This document shows, piece by piece, positions 1-32,726 of a DNA stretch of 64,000 nucleotides. The DNA lies in the NCBI GenBank assembly GCA_964036275.1, contig OZ038434.1, forward strand, positions 6,219,060 through 6,283,059, given 5' to 3'. The notes beneath the pieces were generated by a model. That model was not told where the DNA came from. It did not search any database and worked only from the letters and a program-made list of their open reading frames with translations. Both the position numbers and the translations under genes were made by a program. This DNA comes from Litoditis marina. Its lineage: Eukaryota; Nematoda; Chromadorea; Rhabditida; Rhabditidae. The stretch's first letter is position 1, and the number at the start of each line of letters is the position of its first letter.

Positions 1-77
1 TGTGATCATTGTTCAAGGAAAATGGCAGTTAGCGACGATTCACAACTGTTGTTAGTCCTGGGGACTGTCTTTCTAAC

Positions 78-19864
<19,787 letters not shown>

Positions 19865-19870
19865 AGATGT

Positions 19871-20820
19871 CTGTAATTGGGCTGGGCGGCAGTGACCGAC
19901 CTACTTCTCGACGGTAACGTTAAAAGGACAGAGGACCAGTCCATGAAAAGAGAAAAACGAACCAGAATCGGTGAGGAATCGTTGGAAAACTTGTATTTTG
20001 GTCCTTCGTCGGATCCCTCCCTCTCGCAGGCTACAATGGTATCTCCCCTGTGCTGCTGATGTGTGTTCGGTTCAACCATCTTTGTTTCGGTTGGAGTTCA
20101 TAGTTTCTCCTGTGTTTCGTATTCTGTAACTCTCCATTCTACTGCAGTTTTTGTTTAGTATTACGAGTAAGCTCCCCTTGGCTTGTAGTATCTTGTCGAC
20201 CTATACTGTTAGTCAATTGAACAGTCACATGAAAAATGTTAACCACTCTACCCTCTGAGTGAAAGTGGTAATACCAACCAAAAAATGGCGAGAAGTCGGA
20301 TGTTCGCAATGTTCGTCATTTTGGAAAAATGTATGAGGTGGTTTCGGGTGAAACGACGTTCAAGATAAACGAGAAAGGAGACTACTAGACGAAATGGAAT
20401 TGGCCTAGTTAGGTGAGACGTTGTAGTTACATTCCAGAAGACCGTGGGCGAGAATGAATCTAAAATAGCACTACTCTGAAGTCCTGGAGCGAATTTTTTA
20501 GAAGCTTTGTGGGCGAACTTCGTAAAATAAGGGCAACAAGTTCAGTTTTAACTTCATACCAGTGCAGTTGGAAAAAAACTACCTAACCGACTAAACAATT
20601 TGATTGGAGCTATGAAAATTCGTTTAGTGTTCTTTTTGGCCTAGTAAGTGAGAAAATAACAAACAATCTTCTATTCAGGTGGTCAGGTTAACATATTTAC
20701 GATTGGCAGCTTTTATTTCGAATGTTGGAAATATGTCTCTAAGATCTCTGCAAATCTCACTATATTGAGATAACTTCTCAACATAATATCGAACTTCGTG
20801 CATTTATTCTTCTCCTAGTC

Positions 20821-20878
<58 letters not shown>

Positions 20879-22053
20879 GAAAGAGTGGAACAAAACTGTG
20901 TTTTTGTCATTTTGTTCATTATTTAATAACTCTAAGCAGACGCTTATAATTTCCTAGCTGGTTCCAAGTGCAAAAATAATATTGACAGTCAGCTGCACGT
21001 AAATGTACGGTCCACAAATTTACGCAACTGCGTACGCGGCGTCAGAGCGAAAATAGGAGCATCATTTTTCCAAATTTTCGATTTAATCTGAATAAATTTA
21101 AATTAATATCCTTGTTATTATTAGTTAGAACAGTCGTTTTTCGTGTTTCTGTACAAGTAACGTGAAATGTCCTTTTTGTGTGTTTCATGTCGTCTAGTTT
21201 TGATCCTTTTCTCTGTTAAAATTCAGTAGTTTAGGTAGGAAAATATTTGTTTGATGGGAGATATATTCGGATCATTGGAGTCAGTTCTTTCTACTCAACC
21301 GTATATTGATGGGTAAGCATTCCAGAGTCTGTGTGTGCTTCCTGTGTTGTATGTTCAGTTTTCACTGTATGTGTCGTTGTACCTGTGCGTTGAGTGGGTA
21401 TATCAGCAAGTTCGGACACTGACAAAGGTTCCGGTTCCGGGCTTCTTTGTCAGTTTCTGAACCACCGTTGGCAGAATAGCCCACCTCTTCCTTGAAATTA
21501 TAAGTGTGCCCACGGCACGATGGTATCTACAACACCCCGTACTAATCATCGATGTCGCTCATAAAGTGTGTACGTTGCTGTGTGTTGTTTGTTTTGTTTA
21601 TACTGACTGATTCGGTCTCATTTAAAATTTCACGTCGGCCAATTTTCAGTTTTGTGCCGTCTGTAGCTGACGTCGCAGCTCTCAAACAAGTGGAGAAAAG
21701 TTCCTCGAGGTTGCTTCCGCACACGAGTCGTTGGTTGAATCACATCAATTCTTTTGGGTCATCGGAACGAAAGAAGTTAGTTTTCATAGAGTTTTGATTT
21801 CAATGATAGATAATCTCTTTTCATTAACCGAGTTTTCGATCTCAGTACAATTTCATCATTCGCTCGTCAAACGGCAATTTCCAGTTTAAAGTTCAGTTTC
21901 ACATGTCTTCTTGTCTGGGAATATCAAAAGCGTGTGATTAATTTACCAGCGAATTTTTGACTATACAATTTCAGTTTCACGTCCACAGTCCATTCTTCAT
22001 TCGCCAAGTCTTTTTTATCGGATTCTGAAGAACCTTTCCACGCTACTTCTACA
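19871..22053. other. Divergent intergenic region between the left-hand gene and the PheRS alpha gene
   Basis: It probably contains the promoter and 5' UTR of both genes. Contents seen: a partial copy of the 135 bp MITE family near 20200-20235 (TATACTGTTAGTCAATTGAA) and a GA tract at 20823-20876. An 81-codon ORF at 21552-21797 on the plus strand has a hydrophobic N-terminus and no recognisable family. A TTTCAG at about 21971-21976 sits shortly before the PheRS start and could be a 5' UTR or trans-splice acceptor. No clear TATA box. Confidence 0.5.
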
Positions 22054-25000
22054 ATGACGGCAGACGTACTTTCTTCAGAGCAAATCGAAAATTTACCTGA
22101 GTATCTTCTCCATTATTTGGACTCGAATTCGGGTGTAAGTAACAGTAACAAATATGTAACACACAAATAAATTTGAGGTTTTCAATGCCGAAAAAATTCG
22201 GTCTCTTAACCGCGGCTTTAGGGTTCATGCTTTATTACTCCAGTGTTATAATATAATAAATTTGCTGCAATCTAACAACAATCATTTATTAGTTAGTAAT
22301 GTATCGTTTATTCTTTTGACAATTCAAAATTTCAGGGTTTCAACAGTATCGATTTCGCATCATGCAAAGGACTCGATCATCAGAAAGTCATCGGAGCCAT
22401 CAAGAGTCTTCTTGCTCAAGAAGGGGTCGGTAATATATCTTATCCGTTTTTCTTCTTTTGAGATTCAATCTCAATAAGTTTTCTGCTAGATCAGGGGTGT
22501 TAGGGATTGATGATTGAATTAGTATTTTTTGAAATTAACCTTGGTCCTGGTGGTACACCTCTGAGTATGGTCTACTTCATTCCTGCCATTGTCGTGTTCA
22601 TTGTCAAGAAACCGGCTCCAAATTACCATTTTCCGAGCAAAAGCTTACCATTTGAAAATATTTATATCGAAAAACGGGCTTCTTCTTGCAGAACAGTCAG
22701 GCCTCACTAGTGTACGGTTTCAGGTAGTTTCAACCACTGATGTCACCCACAAACGATGTGAATTGACGAAGGAAGGAACAGAAATGGCTAACAATGGTAC
22801 GTAAAGAATACAATATAGATTTGTAGTATTCAAATTTTCACATAGTATAGCTGATATTTGCCTTCCGTTATTGGGTTAGCAACTTATATTTAATGGCACT
22901 CCATTCAACGATTCAACCATTTTCTCACCCGGACCCGAAACCGCGATCATTGGAAATAGATCAATTTCGCTCATTTTGTTATTGTTTTTCGACAGTTCGT
23001 TCGTCGCCATCAATTCGACATACGAGTACGAACTTGATTTCCAGGGTCCCACGAGTACCTCGTCTATGAAGCCGTTGGTACTGATGGTGCAGCTCAAGCT
23101 GATATCATGGTAACTAAGTATATCTTACTATTTCAATGACTAACTAATACTCGGCGACGAAAACTAAGACCCTACAAGAGGCGTCATTTTAGATGAAAAT
23201 ACGTGAACTTCGTGATTCATCAAGAATAACCACATTTAGGTTTCCAAGGTTTTGCATGTTGTGTGTAGTTAAGTTCGGATTGATCGTGGTTTTCAGAAGA
23301 AGCCGTTCGGTAAAGTTGGAGTGAGCAAAGCGTTGGCGGCTGGTTGGATCTCGGTCGACAAATCCGGAGGAGCAGTGCGAGTGGTCAGTTTTCTGGAAAA
23401 CAGTCCCCACTCTATCCCATATTTGTGAACTGTGAGATTAGAAAAGAGGTATCCTTCATGGAAACATTGGAAACGTACGATTTTCGAAGAAAGAAAACAC
23501 TAGGGTTCCGGTTCGATAGTTTTGAATTGGGAAGTTGTGTCACTATGGTTCTGGTTATTAAAAAAATCTTGTGAAACATATCAGTTGGAGTATATTCTAT
23601 TCCATTCCGTTTATTGTCTCGTCCAATTGATTTATTACAGGTCCGTAAAGTAACCGACGGTGTAGTGGATGTTGTTTCGCAGCAGTTGAAGGAACTTTCC
23701 CTGGGAAATGACATCGATACCAAGGCGAAGGCTGACTTGAAGAAGAGAAAACTGATAAGTGAAATGTTAGTATTCCTTGAGAACGTTCAGCACTGGAATT
23801 TTCTATTTTCGGGAAAGTGCATGTTTTTTGTTTTTATAATATACGTGCAAGAAATGAAGAGATTTTCATCGTTTGCCATGTGAAATTGACTATCATTTTC
23901 ATTTTAGCACGGTCAAGGGTCTGGAAGTTGGTAAGGGACCCCAGTTCACCACAGAGATTGTGAAGCCGGAGGTGGACTTGACGCCTGAAATGATTGCCAG
24001 GTTTGTTCATACCCTTTTGAACTTGGTTTGTTCCGGGGGTAAAATATCCGCTCAAAATGACTCAAACTTGTTCGAGCCACTTTTTTTGTAATACCGGTAG
24101 AAACTGGCCATATTGTAGAAGTTTAGTACCCAGTTTCGAGTTGCCCGTATGATTTTTAAGGATATTCATCTGTGTTACCTATGGTTTGCGTTGAAAGTGA
24201 TTGTTTCTCAGTGGTTCCTGGAAGACGAAAGCATTCAAGAAGTACAATTTCGAGGCATTGGGTGTACAGCCGCCATGTGGTCATCTCCATCCCTTGATGA
24301 AGGTTCGTACCTCATTTCATCTAAAACTCAATAGCCATTTCGTTTTTGGAGCGTAATTAAGCTATCGAATCATAAATCTGCAAATTTCAGGAGAAAACGT
24401 ATATTTAAAATCAGGTCATCAGAATGAACTAGTCTATGAGACTGAAATCCCATTATTTGGGAGAAACGGGTCTTTATTAAGAATAAATGCATACTAAAAG
24501 GACCCGACCGGAATGTATAGTAATCGCGCCTTCCAGATGACCCGACCAACCAGAAAAGCCGCCTATTTGTTCTTCTTAGCGAATAGCGAACATCTTTAAC
24601 GTATGTGATATGTGTCTTTCAGGTTCGTGCCGAGTTCCGTCAGATTTTCTTCTCCATGGGTTTCTCTGAGATGGCAACCAATCGATATGTGGAGAGTTCT
24701 TTCTGGAATTTCGATGCTCTGTTCCAGCCGCAACAACATCCCGCGAGAGATGCACATGACACTTTCTTTGTTTCTGGTCAGTCAACTGTTTATCCTTAAC
24801 AAGGACATTCCGCTGGAAAGTCATAACTACCAAACACTAAGGTAAACCAAACAGAGCTGTAGGTTTTGATCGAACCCCCAGTAAAGTTGTCCGAATAGTC
24901 GGGAAAATTTTCTGGTATAAAAACGGGAAATATATGAGGAAGTGTTCCCGAATTTCACAAAATGAGCACGGTTTTCTGGGTATTCGGCGACGTTTGCCAG

Positions 25001-26985
25001 AGATTGCCATGACATCGGGCCCAGTGAATTTGTTTATTTCCAGAGCCAGCTTTGAGCACCGAATTCCCAGCTGACTATTTGGAAAAAGTGAAAACCGTGC
25101 ACTCTAAGGGGGGATTCGGATCTATCGGGTAAGTGCTAATCTGCAAATTGTTCCCTTTCTTAAAACTGTTTCGTCGCCGCAAATCCACCTAAGCTCGTGT
25201 TTCAAATGTTTGGTTCAAATTTTATGTTTCTGAGATTTTTTGTCTAAATTTCATTGCCCAATGAATAATATCAAATTTCGCACATTTTCATAGCGTGAAA
25301 GATATTACAAATCATGAAAACTTGTTATGTTTAATTTTTAGTTGTGTTTTCATTCATAGTGTTTGAATATCTCTTTGAGAGGTAATTTGAACTGTTTTTA
25401 GATACAACTATGATTGGAAGATCGAGGAGGCTCAGAAGAATGTATTGCGAACACATACCACCGCAGTTTCAGCAAGACAACTTTATGAGCTTGCGCAGCA
25501 AAAGGTAAGAAAAGACTAACACGGAATATGTTGGGTCACTTATTCTTATTACTTCAGAGAAATGTCACTCAACGAAAGGCCATTAAGTGAAACTAAATGG
25601 AATGATATGAAACAAGTTGTTGACCTGTCGCCTTCACTTCAATCAACCAAGATCTGCTACCGCCATCCTACTTTCACCGTGTTCATTTGCAGGATTTCAA
25701 GCCGGCCAAGATGTTCTCCATCGATCGAGTCTTCCGAAATGAGACACTCGACGCCACCCATCTTGCCGAATTCCACCAGGTACCGTTTTGCCATGGGTCT
25801 GATACCAGTGAATTTGAAATCTGACTTTTTTCAAAAAGAACCCGTTCCTTAGTTTAACATTTCTCAACTTCCGATCAAAATTATGAATAAGAGAGTGTAT
25901 TCCCCGGACGAACTTTGACTTATGAAAGACGTAAACGCGGATAACTTTCCAGTATGAGACAGTGAACATTGGTGTAATGAGTTGCATGTTTAGGTTGAAG
26001 GAGTGATTGCCGAGAGAAATCTCAGTCTTGCTCATCTGATAGGAATCTTCACAGAGTTCTTCAAGAAACTGGGTCAGTTGTTCGGCTGCCTACCATATTT
26101 TCAAACTTCACTCAAACTTTTAACAAACTGATATCTCAAATACTTATGTGCAGCTGAATGCTGAAATATAACAGTTTCGTTATTCTCAGGTGCTGTCTGA
26201 TACAAATCAAATTGTTGATAATTCTGCGTTTCAGGTCTGGATGATTTGCGTTTCAAGCCTGCCTACAACCCGTACACCGAGCCTTCTATGGAGATTTTCG
26301 CCTACCACAAGGGGCTGAAGAAATGGGTTGAGGTAGGAGGCTAATACAATTGTTCATGTTTCGGGAAATGTTTGTACGGTAATCGTTCAGGAAACGATAA
26401 TGTTTTGAAAAAACGGGCTACTTTCTCGCGGAAAACGACTCCTTCTCGTTGAATAGTCCCTTGCTGGTGTATGTCAACAACCTTTTCGTCTATATATGCA
26501 TTTGTTTAGGCTGTATCGAAAGAGTAGACGGATTATTCTCTAATCTGTATCTTTTCAAAATGATCTTCATTTCAGATCGGTAACTCTGGAATGTTCCGTC
26601 CTGAAATGTTGCTCCCAATGGGTCTTCCCGCCGATGTCAATGTGGCCGGATATGGTCTTTCTTTGGAACGGTGGGTTGTCTTAGAAACGGTATAAAACAC
26701 TTGATGAAAATGTTTCTTCACTAAATTTCATAATTGAAACAGAGAAGAGTTTTATATTTGTGTCGAAAGCAAAAAAATAAGCCGTCGAACGCAGGAGTCA
26801 ATAGGTGTGCTTTTGAAGTACTATTTCTCTCTTATTCTATACTACTTCTGTATTTTGAAATTGTGATATTTTGCAGACCTACAATGATTCGTTATGGAAT
26901 CGACAACATTAGGGACATGTTCGGACCAAAGATCGACATCAACATGGTCTACACCGGACCCATTTGCCGGTTGGACAAGAAGTAA
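22054..26985 (+). CDS. FARSA: Phenylalanyl-tRNA synthetase alpha subunit, cytosolic, complete (16 exons, 504 aa)
   Basis: Charges tRNA-Phe with phenylalanine as part of the cytosolic alpha2beta2 enzyme. Exons: 22054-22134, 22336-22425, 22724-22796, 23045-23109, 23297-23383, 23641-23765, 23908-24000, 24212-24302, 24623-24776, 25044-25128, 25402-25504, 25693-25779, 25994-26072, 26235-26332, 26576-26670, 26877-26985. All phases agree and the total is 505 codons including stop; the human protein is about 508 aa. The N-terminal third has the tRNA-binding winged-helix region ([21 protein letters not shown]). The catalytic domain shows [19 protein letters not shown], class II motif 2 ([16 protein letters not shown], about 363-378) and motif 3 (GLSLERPTM, about 464-472). 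Intron 2 is unusual: two alternative boundary pairs encode the same residues. A polyA signal lies 189 bp past the stop. Identification is very secure. Confidence 0.98.
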
Positions 26986-27173
26986 ATGCTGTGGATCGTT
27001 TAGCCAAATTATAGGTTCCCGATTTCATACCTTGTTACTGTTTATTTATGAGAATATTCCTATAGTTTGTTTTTTCTGCTTTATATTATATCGAAGCATG
27101 TTTCCTTGCATGAACTCCCTCATTGTTGGTTTGTTTTGGGTTTCCCTTCCCCCGTTGCATTGTGGTTTTTCAC

Positions 27174-27179
27174 AATAAA
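27174..27179 (+). terminator. Polyadenylation signal of the PheRS alpha gene
   Basis: An AATAAA hexamer 189 bp downstream of the stop codon at 26983-26985, in AT-rich DNA. Confidence 0.75.
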
Positions 27180-27585
27180 TATTTTTATGCCAACTTGTGA
27201 TAAAAAGTTTTCTAGACTGGTTACGAGGTATTTTGTAGAGAAGCTGATGTATCAGCAAATGTAGATTTTTGTGTGATCGCTTCTTGTTCATTGTTGTCAG
27301 TAACATAACAGTAACTCGCAAGTTTATTCAAATAGAAACAGATGTTTCGTATTACATTCATTATGCACTTTTGACATAGTTGAAATACCCGAAAATGGAC
27401 AAAAGTATGGATTATTGTTCCATACTTTTATCTGTGATAGCACCTATCTGTATTACGCTATTTAATCAGGAGATGAGAAATATTATGATAAAGAATATGC
27501 TTGAAGATAAAGTTGTAATGACGAATGAAATACAGTGTAAAATAATTGTGGAAATGAAAATATAAGTAGGTCAAATCGTAGGTTA

Positions 27586-27897
27586 AGGGCCAATTACACA
27601 TGCAACCGGGTTGCATGCAACCAAAATGCAACCAGGTTGCATGTGTAAAGACAGTTTGGTTGCTTTCCAAATGCAACCGGGTTGCTTTCGGTTGCTTTTT
27701 AAATGCAACCAAATGCAACCAAAAGCAACCAAATTGCATTAAAAACCGGAAAATGTCCAAAAATTGAGTGTTTGGTTGCATTTGAGAAGCAACCAAAAGC
27801 AACCCGGTTGCATTTGGAAAGCAACCGAATTTTCTTAACACATGCAACCCGGTTGCATTTTGGTTGCATGCAACCTGGTTGCATGTGTAAACCGCCT
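27586..27897. repeat. Palindromic element built from GCAACC / GGTTGC modules
   Basis: The outer arms mirror each other: GGCCAATTACACATGCAACC on the left, and on the right the complement of GGCGGTTTACACATGCAACC. Between them ATGCAACC, AAGCAACC and their complements occur more than twenty times, giving nested hairpins such as GCAACCGGGTTGC and GGTTGCATGCAACC. The unique centre is about 40 bp around GGAAAATGTCCAAAAATTGAG. The form is of a foldback or MITE transposon; there is no ORF of its own. Confidence 0.8.
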
Positions 27898-28072
27898 AGG
27901 TTAAGTAATTGAAGTGGCAGGTTAGTTGGCTACCGTATGCTAGTGCACACGGCAATGGTTGTGACTAAAGATGTCGTTAAGGTAACATTTAAAAAAAAGG
28001 GGTTTTTAGTCAGACTCAGCTCGAAGGTTTTCGTTCTCCGAGTCGGACTTGAACAAGTCTAGTTGTGACCAT

Positions 28073-31000
28073 CTAGGTTCTCTTGGAGGGACTCATAGAC
28101 CGTCTTCTCTGCTGATTCTCGACGTCTCTGTCCTTGAGACTATCCGAGATACGCTTCTTCAACTCGGTCGGGAATCGATCGTAACATCTCTTGCACGTCG
28201 GCTTCATGTCAAACTCGTAGAATTTGGTCCTAGAAAGGTAGGTACTTACTATCACAACTTCAACTACGGTTGTTTTATTCGTTTTCATTGCGTTTGTAGT
28301 TTGATTCCGGTGAGTCAAATGTCGTAACATGAGAGCAAAGATCAGAGTACAACTTATTGAACAAAGAAGAAAAAATGACACAATGTATTATTCATGTCCT
28401 ATGAACCACTTGCCCGGTTTGAACAATGAAAGAACAATAAAACAAAGTATACTAAAGAAGGACGATTATGTGGACCAATCCCAACGCTCCAGTTTCAGTC
28501 CTTTAAATTGCAATACATTTTTCATTTGCAGTTCGAAGGACCGATGCGTCGGGATTGGTCCACATATTCGTTCTTCTTTAAGTGCGGAAAAATTCAAAGG
28601 AAACTCACTTGTGGTCCATCTTCTTGTCACAGAATGAGCAGGCGAAACACTTGATGCACCAGCTCTTCTGGAGGGCCTGGAACACCTCCCCGCCACACGC
28701 CTCACCACACTTGAAGCACAGGTTGCCGAACAACTGCAAGTATCGATTAGAGTGAGGATAGTTGCACCTACATCCACACATTCTCTCACTATCTGTTTTT
28801 CCAGTTTCTCTCTCTTCCTCTCTCTCTATTTGTCTCTACGTCCTTTCGCTCGTGTCAGAATGATATTCAATCCGGTGATCTTTTTGATCACGAAACTATT
28901 AAGTGAATTCTTATCTCTCAACCAATGGTGTGGGCAAAAATTTAACTTTGTAAATCATGCAAATCAATATAAGTAAATCGTAAGTCTCTTTTTGAAGTAA
29001 TAGAGTACCTTGTGATAGTGCTGTTCGCAATACGCCAGACCCTTCCTTTCGTAATGACGATGACCGAGGAAAGGTTTCTCGCAAACGGAACACACGAAAT
29101 GCTGAAAACAATAGTTTTTGATATGAAATATAGTGAGAAATGCCCAAACTTAGATCAATTCTACATACGATCAAGGGAATTTATGAAACCTTCTTTAGCA
29201 CATTCTCTGAAAATGTACTGTTGCGTTGTGCTTACAATCATTGAAGAATAATAAATAAATGAACAATATGAAAAAATGGGATTTTTCCGAATATCGAAGG
29301 TTTCAACATTCCTTATGAAATCAGAAGTGTTGTTGAGGCCAGCAAAACAGTGCATGTTTTACTTTACTGCTGTGTTTGTAGTTGGATTAAACTACAACTG
29401 GAATAGTACCACTCTATTTCCATTCAGCTGACCTCAACATGCCAGTTCTTTCCGAGTGCGGTGACAACTCTCTCTTCAATCGGTCTATGACAGGCCCCAC
29501 AGATGGGGATTCCCATGGTGTCATGACAGCGAAGACAGTACAGATCGCCCGCCACCTCTCGCGACTCAGTTGTCAGCTCGACCCTGAAACACTCAAATGA
29601 ACTTAAATCATACCTCCGCTAGTTCTGGGGATCGCTCAGATTTGTTTTGTTGTCTGCTCCTCTGTATCGTTTTTGTTTTTTAAAGTCACGGATATTTCGC
29701 GATCTCAAACTTCTAGTTCAACTTTGAATGGAGACCCTCAGAAATCTTGACAGTTGAGTTTCATACTCTTTACTACTTCTTTAGTTTACAACTGAAAACA
29801 TACAATAATGTAGAACTAGTTTTTATAAACTAAATTTTCTCCCGGTAACGATAATTGGAAAGTTGTGTTTCAGGAGAAGGCAATATAGGAAGTGTACTGA
29901 CTGGCATCGTTTGCACTTGAAGTGGTATGGATGGTACGAGTCTCCTCTGAATTTGATATGTTGTCCCTCCTCTATCATGGCGTTACACTTGTGACAGACG
30001 TATCTGCCAGACCCGGCTGCCTTCTCACGTTCATTGCACTCTCGACACAGAGCCCTGAAATATGGCAGAGATCAGAAAACAAGTGATAACGTGAAGAAAC
30101 GTGTAATGTTACGTTAATGTGTGACAATCTCGTGAAGAACTTGGAAAGTATTTTTATGTACCCACAAATGCCTATGAAGTTCTCACGTGCGTATAGTTGG
30201 ACGAGCAGTACACACAATCTTCACGACGCTTTGTATTTTTATACTACCTCTTCCTCTCTACAAATTGGTCAGAGAGAGAGAGAGAGGGGGAGATAAATAA
30301 AGAAAGAAAGAGAGACGTAGTCCTTCAGAACTCCACAGCCTTGTTTTCTACATTTTCATTCAAGCACACGAACTTCCATCAAAGAAAATGTCTTTCATAT
30401 TCTATGCTATGTTCTTCCCAACTATACGTGAACTGGAAACGTCAAAATTTGTCTGAGAGAGAGAGAGCAGAGAAGAGAGAGAAGGATAATGAGAGAAGCG
30501 GAAGTGAGACCACGAGATAGAGTCATTTTTGTATAAAGTGCACATAAGAATGATCTGAACTATAGTCTACCTTCCCGCATTACGAAGGAATCCAATATCG
30601 GCGAGTTCCCGCGTGCACAGTTCACAACGGAAACACTGTGGATGCCAACTGGCATTCATTGCCTTGATCACGCGACCAACGATGAATTCGTCTGGAAATC
30701 AATAAATCAATGGGTCGAGAGAATAAATTATAATTATTCGCGATTCAACACATCACTGAACTACTCACAGTTCTACGTATACTTCGATTTGATAGAAATA
30801 CGTTCAGGTGGGTGCACGATTCGCCCCTTCAGTTCACATTTGTGCATAATTAGAATAGAAAATTAAAATTACTGAACTCATTCATGAAATAGACATGTAA
30901 AGAGAAGTATTGAAAACACACTGGTTCGTTTCACTGCCTCAACAGATTTTCGAGAAGAAAGATCAAGGGGTTTGAACTTACTGCACTTTCCACAGCAGGG

Positions 31001-31960
31001 AGCGTACAGAACGTGGAAGTCGTGCTCGCAATATTTTCTGCCTTCAAACTCGAAATAAATACCATCGGGAAATGGTTCGAAGCACTGTGCACAGCTGAAA
31101 AGGGACCATTTCAAAATTGTTGAGGGTAGTTGAGTTGAGTTGAGTAATTGGGCGGACGTTCTTTCTTACATATCACATTTATGAATCAACATTGACGTGC
31201 ATGATCGCACGCTCAGTTATGTTTTACGTTGTGATTGCAAGATTTCCTACAATTTCCACTACTTCAACAACGACTCAGAATCAAAACTACCAGATTCTAT
31301 TTCAGTTTCGGTGCTACCTTCTTGTTTTTTTCTGCCAGTCTCAGCCGCTTTTCGGCACGTTGCGCCCGTCATGCCGGCACCTTGCCGGCCCCAGATAGAT
31401 TTACAGTTAAAGAATGAAACTATGAATTATACTCACACAAAACACTCGGAGTGCCAGACCTGCCCAGTGGAGTTGACTATCTGGTCTTGTAACGAAAAAC
31501 CATCATTGCATCTGGAAACATTCAAATTTCAATAGCAAATTTTATCAGATTTGTGATCAAAAGAAACAAAGTCAATCCATATCCATTTTTCAAACAATTT
31601 CATTATTTCTTATTGTGGTCCTACAGTTACTGTTTGTTTGGTTTGTTGTCTACGAGTCTCAAATAAAATTTCTGCTTTTCCCAATTAAATACTTAGAACG
31701 TAAAATACCTCTTCGACCCAGCCGAAGATCAAACATAAAAATACTACAGCTGATGAAAAACTGATAGTTTTTCTTCGTCACTTATAACGGAATATTTCTA
31801 CTGTATATGATGATAGATCAAACTAAAACATAAAATGGTTCTACCCTGTAGTTTGAATAACAGTTATCGATTGGATACTGTACCTGACACAGACGAGGTT
31901 CTCGAAGCCATGTGCGAGTTCTCCGTTGATGTGTTGCGACTCCATTCCCGCACACACCAT
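28073..31960 (-). CDS. LIMS1/unc-97: PINCH/LIMS five-LIM-domain focal-adhesion adaptor (UNC-97-like), complete, 354 aa
   Basis: PINCH joins integrin-linked kinase at integrin adhesion sites and contains only LIM zinc fingers. Minus-strand exons: 31960-31884 (ATG is the first codon of the exon), 31511-31437, 31094-30982, 30691-30571, 30054-29902, 29583-29433, 29101-29009, 28733-28609, 28229-28073. All phases agree. The LIM Cys/His pairs are intact, for example [11 protein letters not shown] and KYCEHDF (LIM1), [20 protein letters not shown] (LIM2), YVCHKC with HPYHFKC (LIM3), [15 protein letters not shown] with [20 protein letters not shown] (LIM4), and [20 protein letters not shown] with [17 protein letters not shown] (LIM5). 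The basic, Ser-rich tail ends SMSPSKRT and is longer than the human tail. The ATG directly follows a splice acceptor, so a 5' UTR exon, an SL trans-splice or an alternative N-terminus is possible. Length fits the nematode protein. Confidence 0.97.
28453..28580. repeat. Short palindromic MITE, copy 2 (GAAGGACGATTA-type ends)
   Basis: The arms TAAAGAAGGACGATTATGTG and the complement of CACATATTCGTTCTTCTTTA enclose CAGTCCTTTAAATTGCAATAC, shared with the copy at 3159-3282. It lies inside the last intron of the PINCH gene, about 30 bp from a splice donor. Confidence 0.85.
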
Positions 31961-32726
31961 CTGAAAAAATGAAGTTGGGGCAAAATAAATATTGAATGTC
32001 GTATGCAAGAAAATCCCAACGTTCAGATCTGATCTTGCGTCCTTCTCTCTTTTCCATACTGCGTAGCGGAGCTTATTTTCGGTAAGAAAACAGAATATTT
32101 GGAGCAACGCAGTTCGACAAATTGTCATGAATACGATGTTGAGTGTTTATCCTGATTTTGGAAGAACAATTTTAATAGTTGATTGAGCTTTTAATTGATA
32201 TTCATTGCGAGAAGAGTTGCAAAAATAGTCCAAGTTGATATTATTCAAAAATTTGCTCTACAATGTTGGTTGTGTACAGATTAAACAATTGTGATGAGAA
32301 TGATTGTTATAAGTACGATTCAGCGGAAAACAAATATCCTTTTGTGTTTGCAAAAAGATGTGATAAACAAAACATGTGAAATGCTTTAGTTCAACTACAG
32401 AAGCGAGCTATATGCAGCTTACAACAATTTTTATCATAACTAAAGAAAGATGAGGATTTCAAAAATTCAATAAATCGATATTTATCGGATCAATGCGTAT
32501 ATAATATGTGTGAAGTGTGGTGGAGGAAAGGTGGATGTCAATGGGGCCTGCCGCTAGTGTAACAGTATGGGGGCTGAGGGGGGTGTAAACCTCCCAACAA
32601 ATGACATTCTATTGCCTCCGGCACTCATTCCACACAGAAACAACAATAAATAATCTAGTTCGCACAAAATTTAGATCAAACTGCTCAATTTCTCAATATT
32701 TTAGTGATCAGAGAAGGCTTAGCAAG
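31961..32726. other. Divergent intergenic region between the PINCH gene and the next plus-strand gene
   Basis: A 766 bp AT-rich stretch that should hold both promoters. A short GC-rich patch near 32528-32590 (GGGGCCTGCCGC, GGGGGCTGAGGGGGG) stands out. An acceptor-like TATTTTAG ends just upstream of the plus-strand start codon. No RNA gene or repeat recognised. Confidence 0.5.

Larger units (their letters stand above)
26986..28072. other. Convergent intergenic region between the PheRS alpha and PINCH genes
   Basis: It holds the PheRS alpha 3' UTR and polyA signal, and the GCAACC palindromic element listed separately. The 3' UTR of the minus-strand PINCH gene presumably runs into it. The best minus-strand AATAAA I see is near 27323-27328, far from the stop. 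No other gene seen. Confidence 0.7.

Noticed and set aside
21552..21797. 81-codon ORF with a hydrophobic start upstream of the PheRS alpha gene
   Set aside because: No family, no splice partner in phase that I could find, and it lies in the probable 5' UTR/promoter region. Reported only in the intergenic note.
27458..27912. Three ORFs of 61-129 codons over the GCAACC element, with Met-Gln-Pro repeats
   Set aside because: They arise from ATGCAACC repetition on both strands and have no start or splice context.
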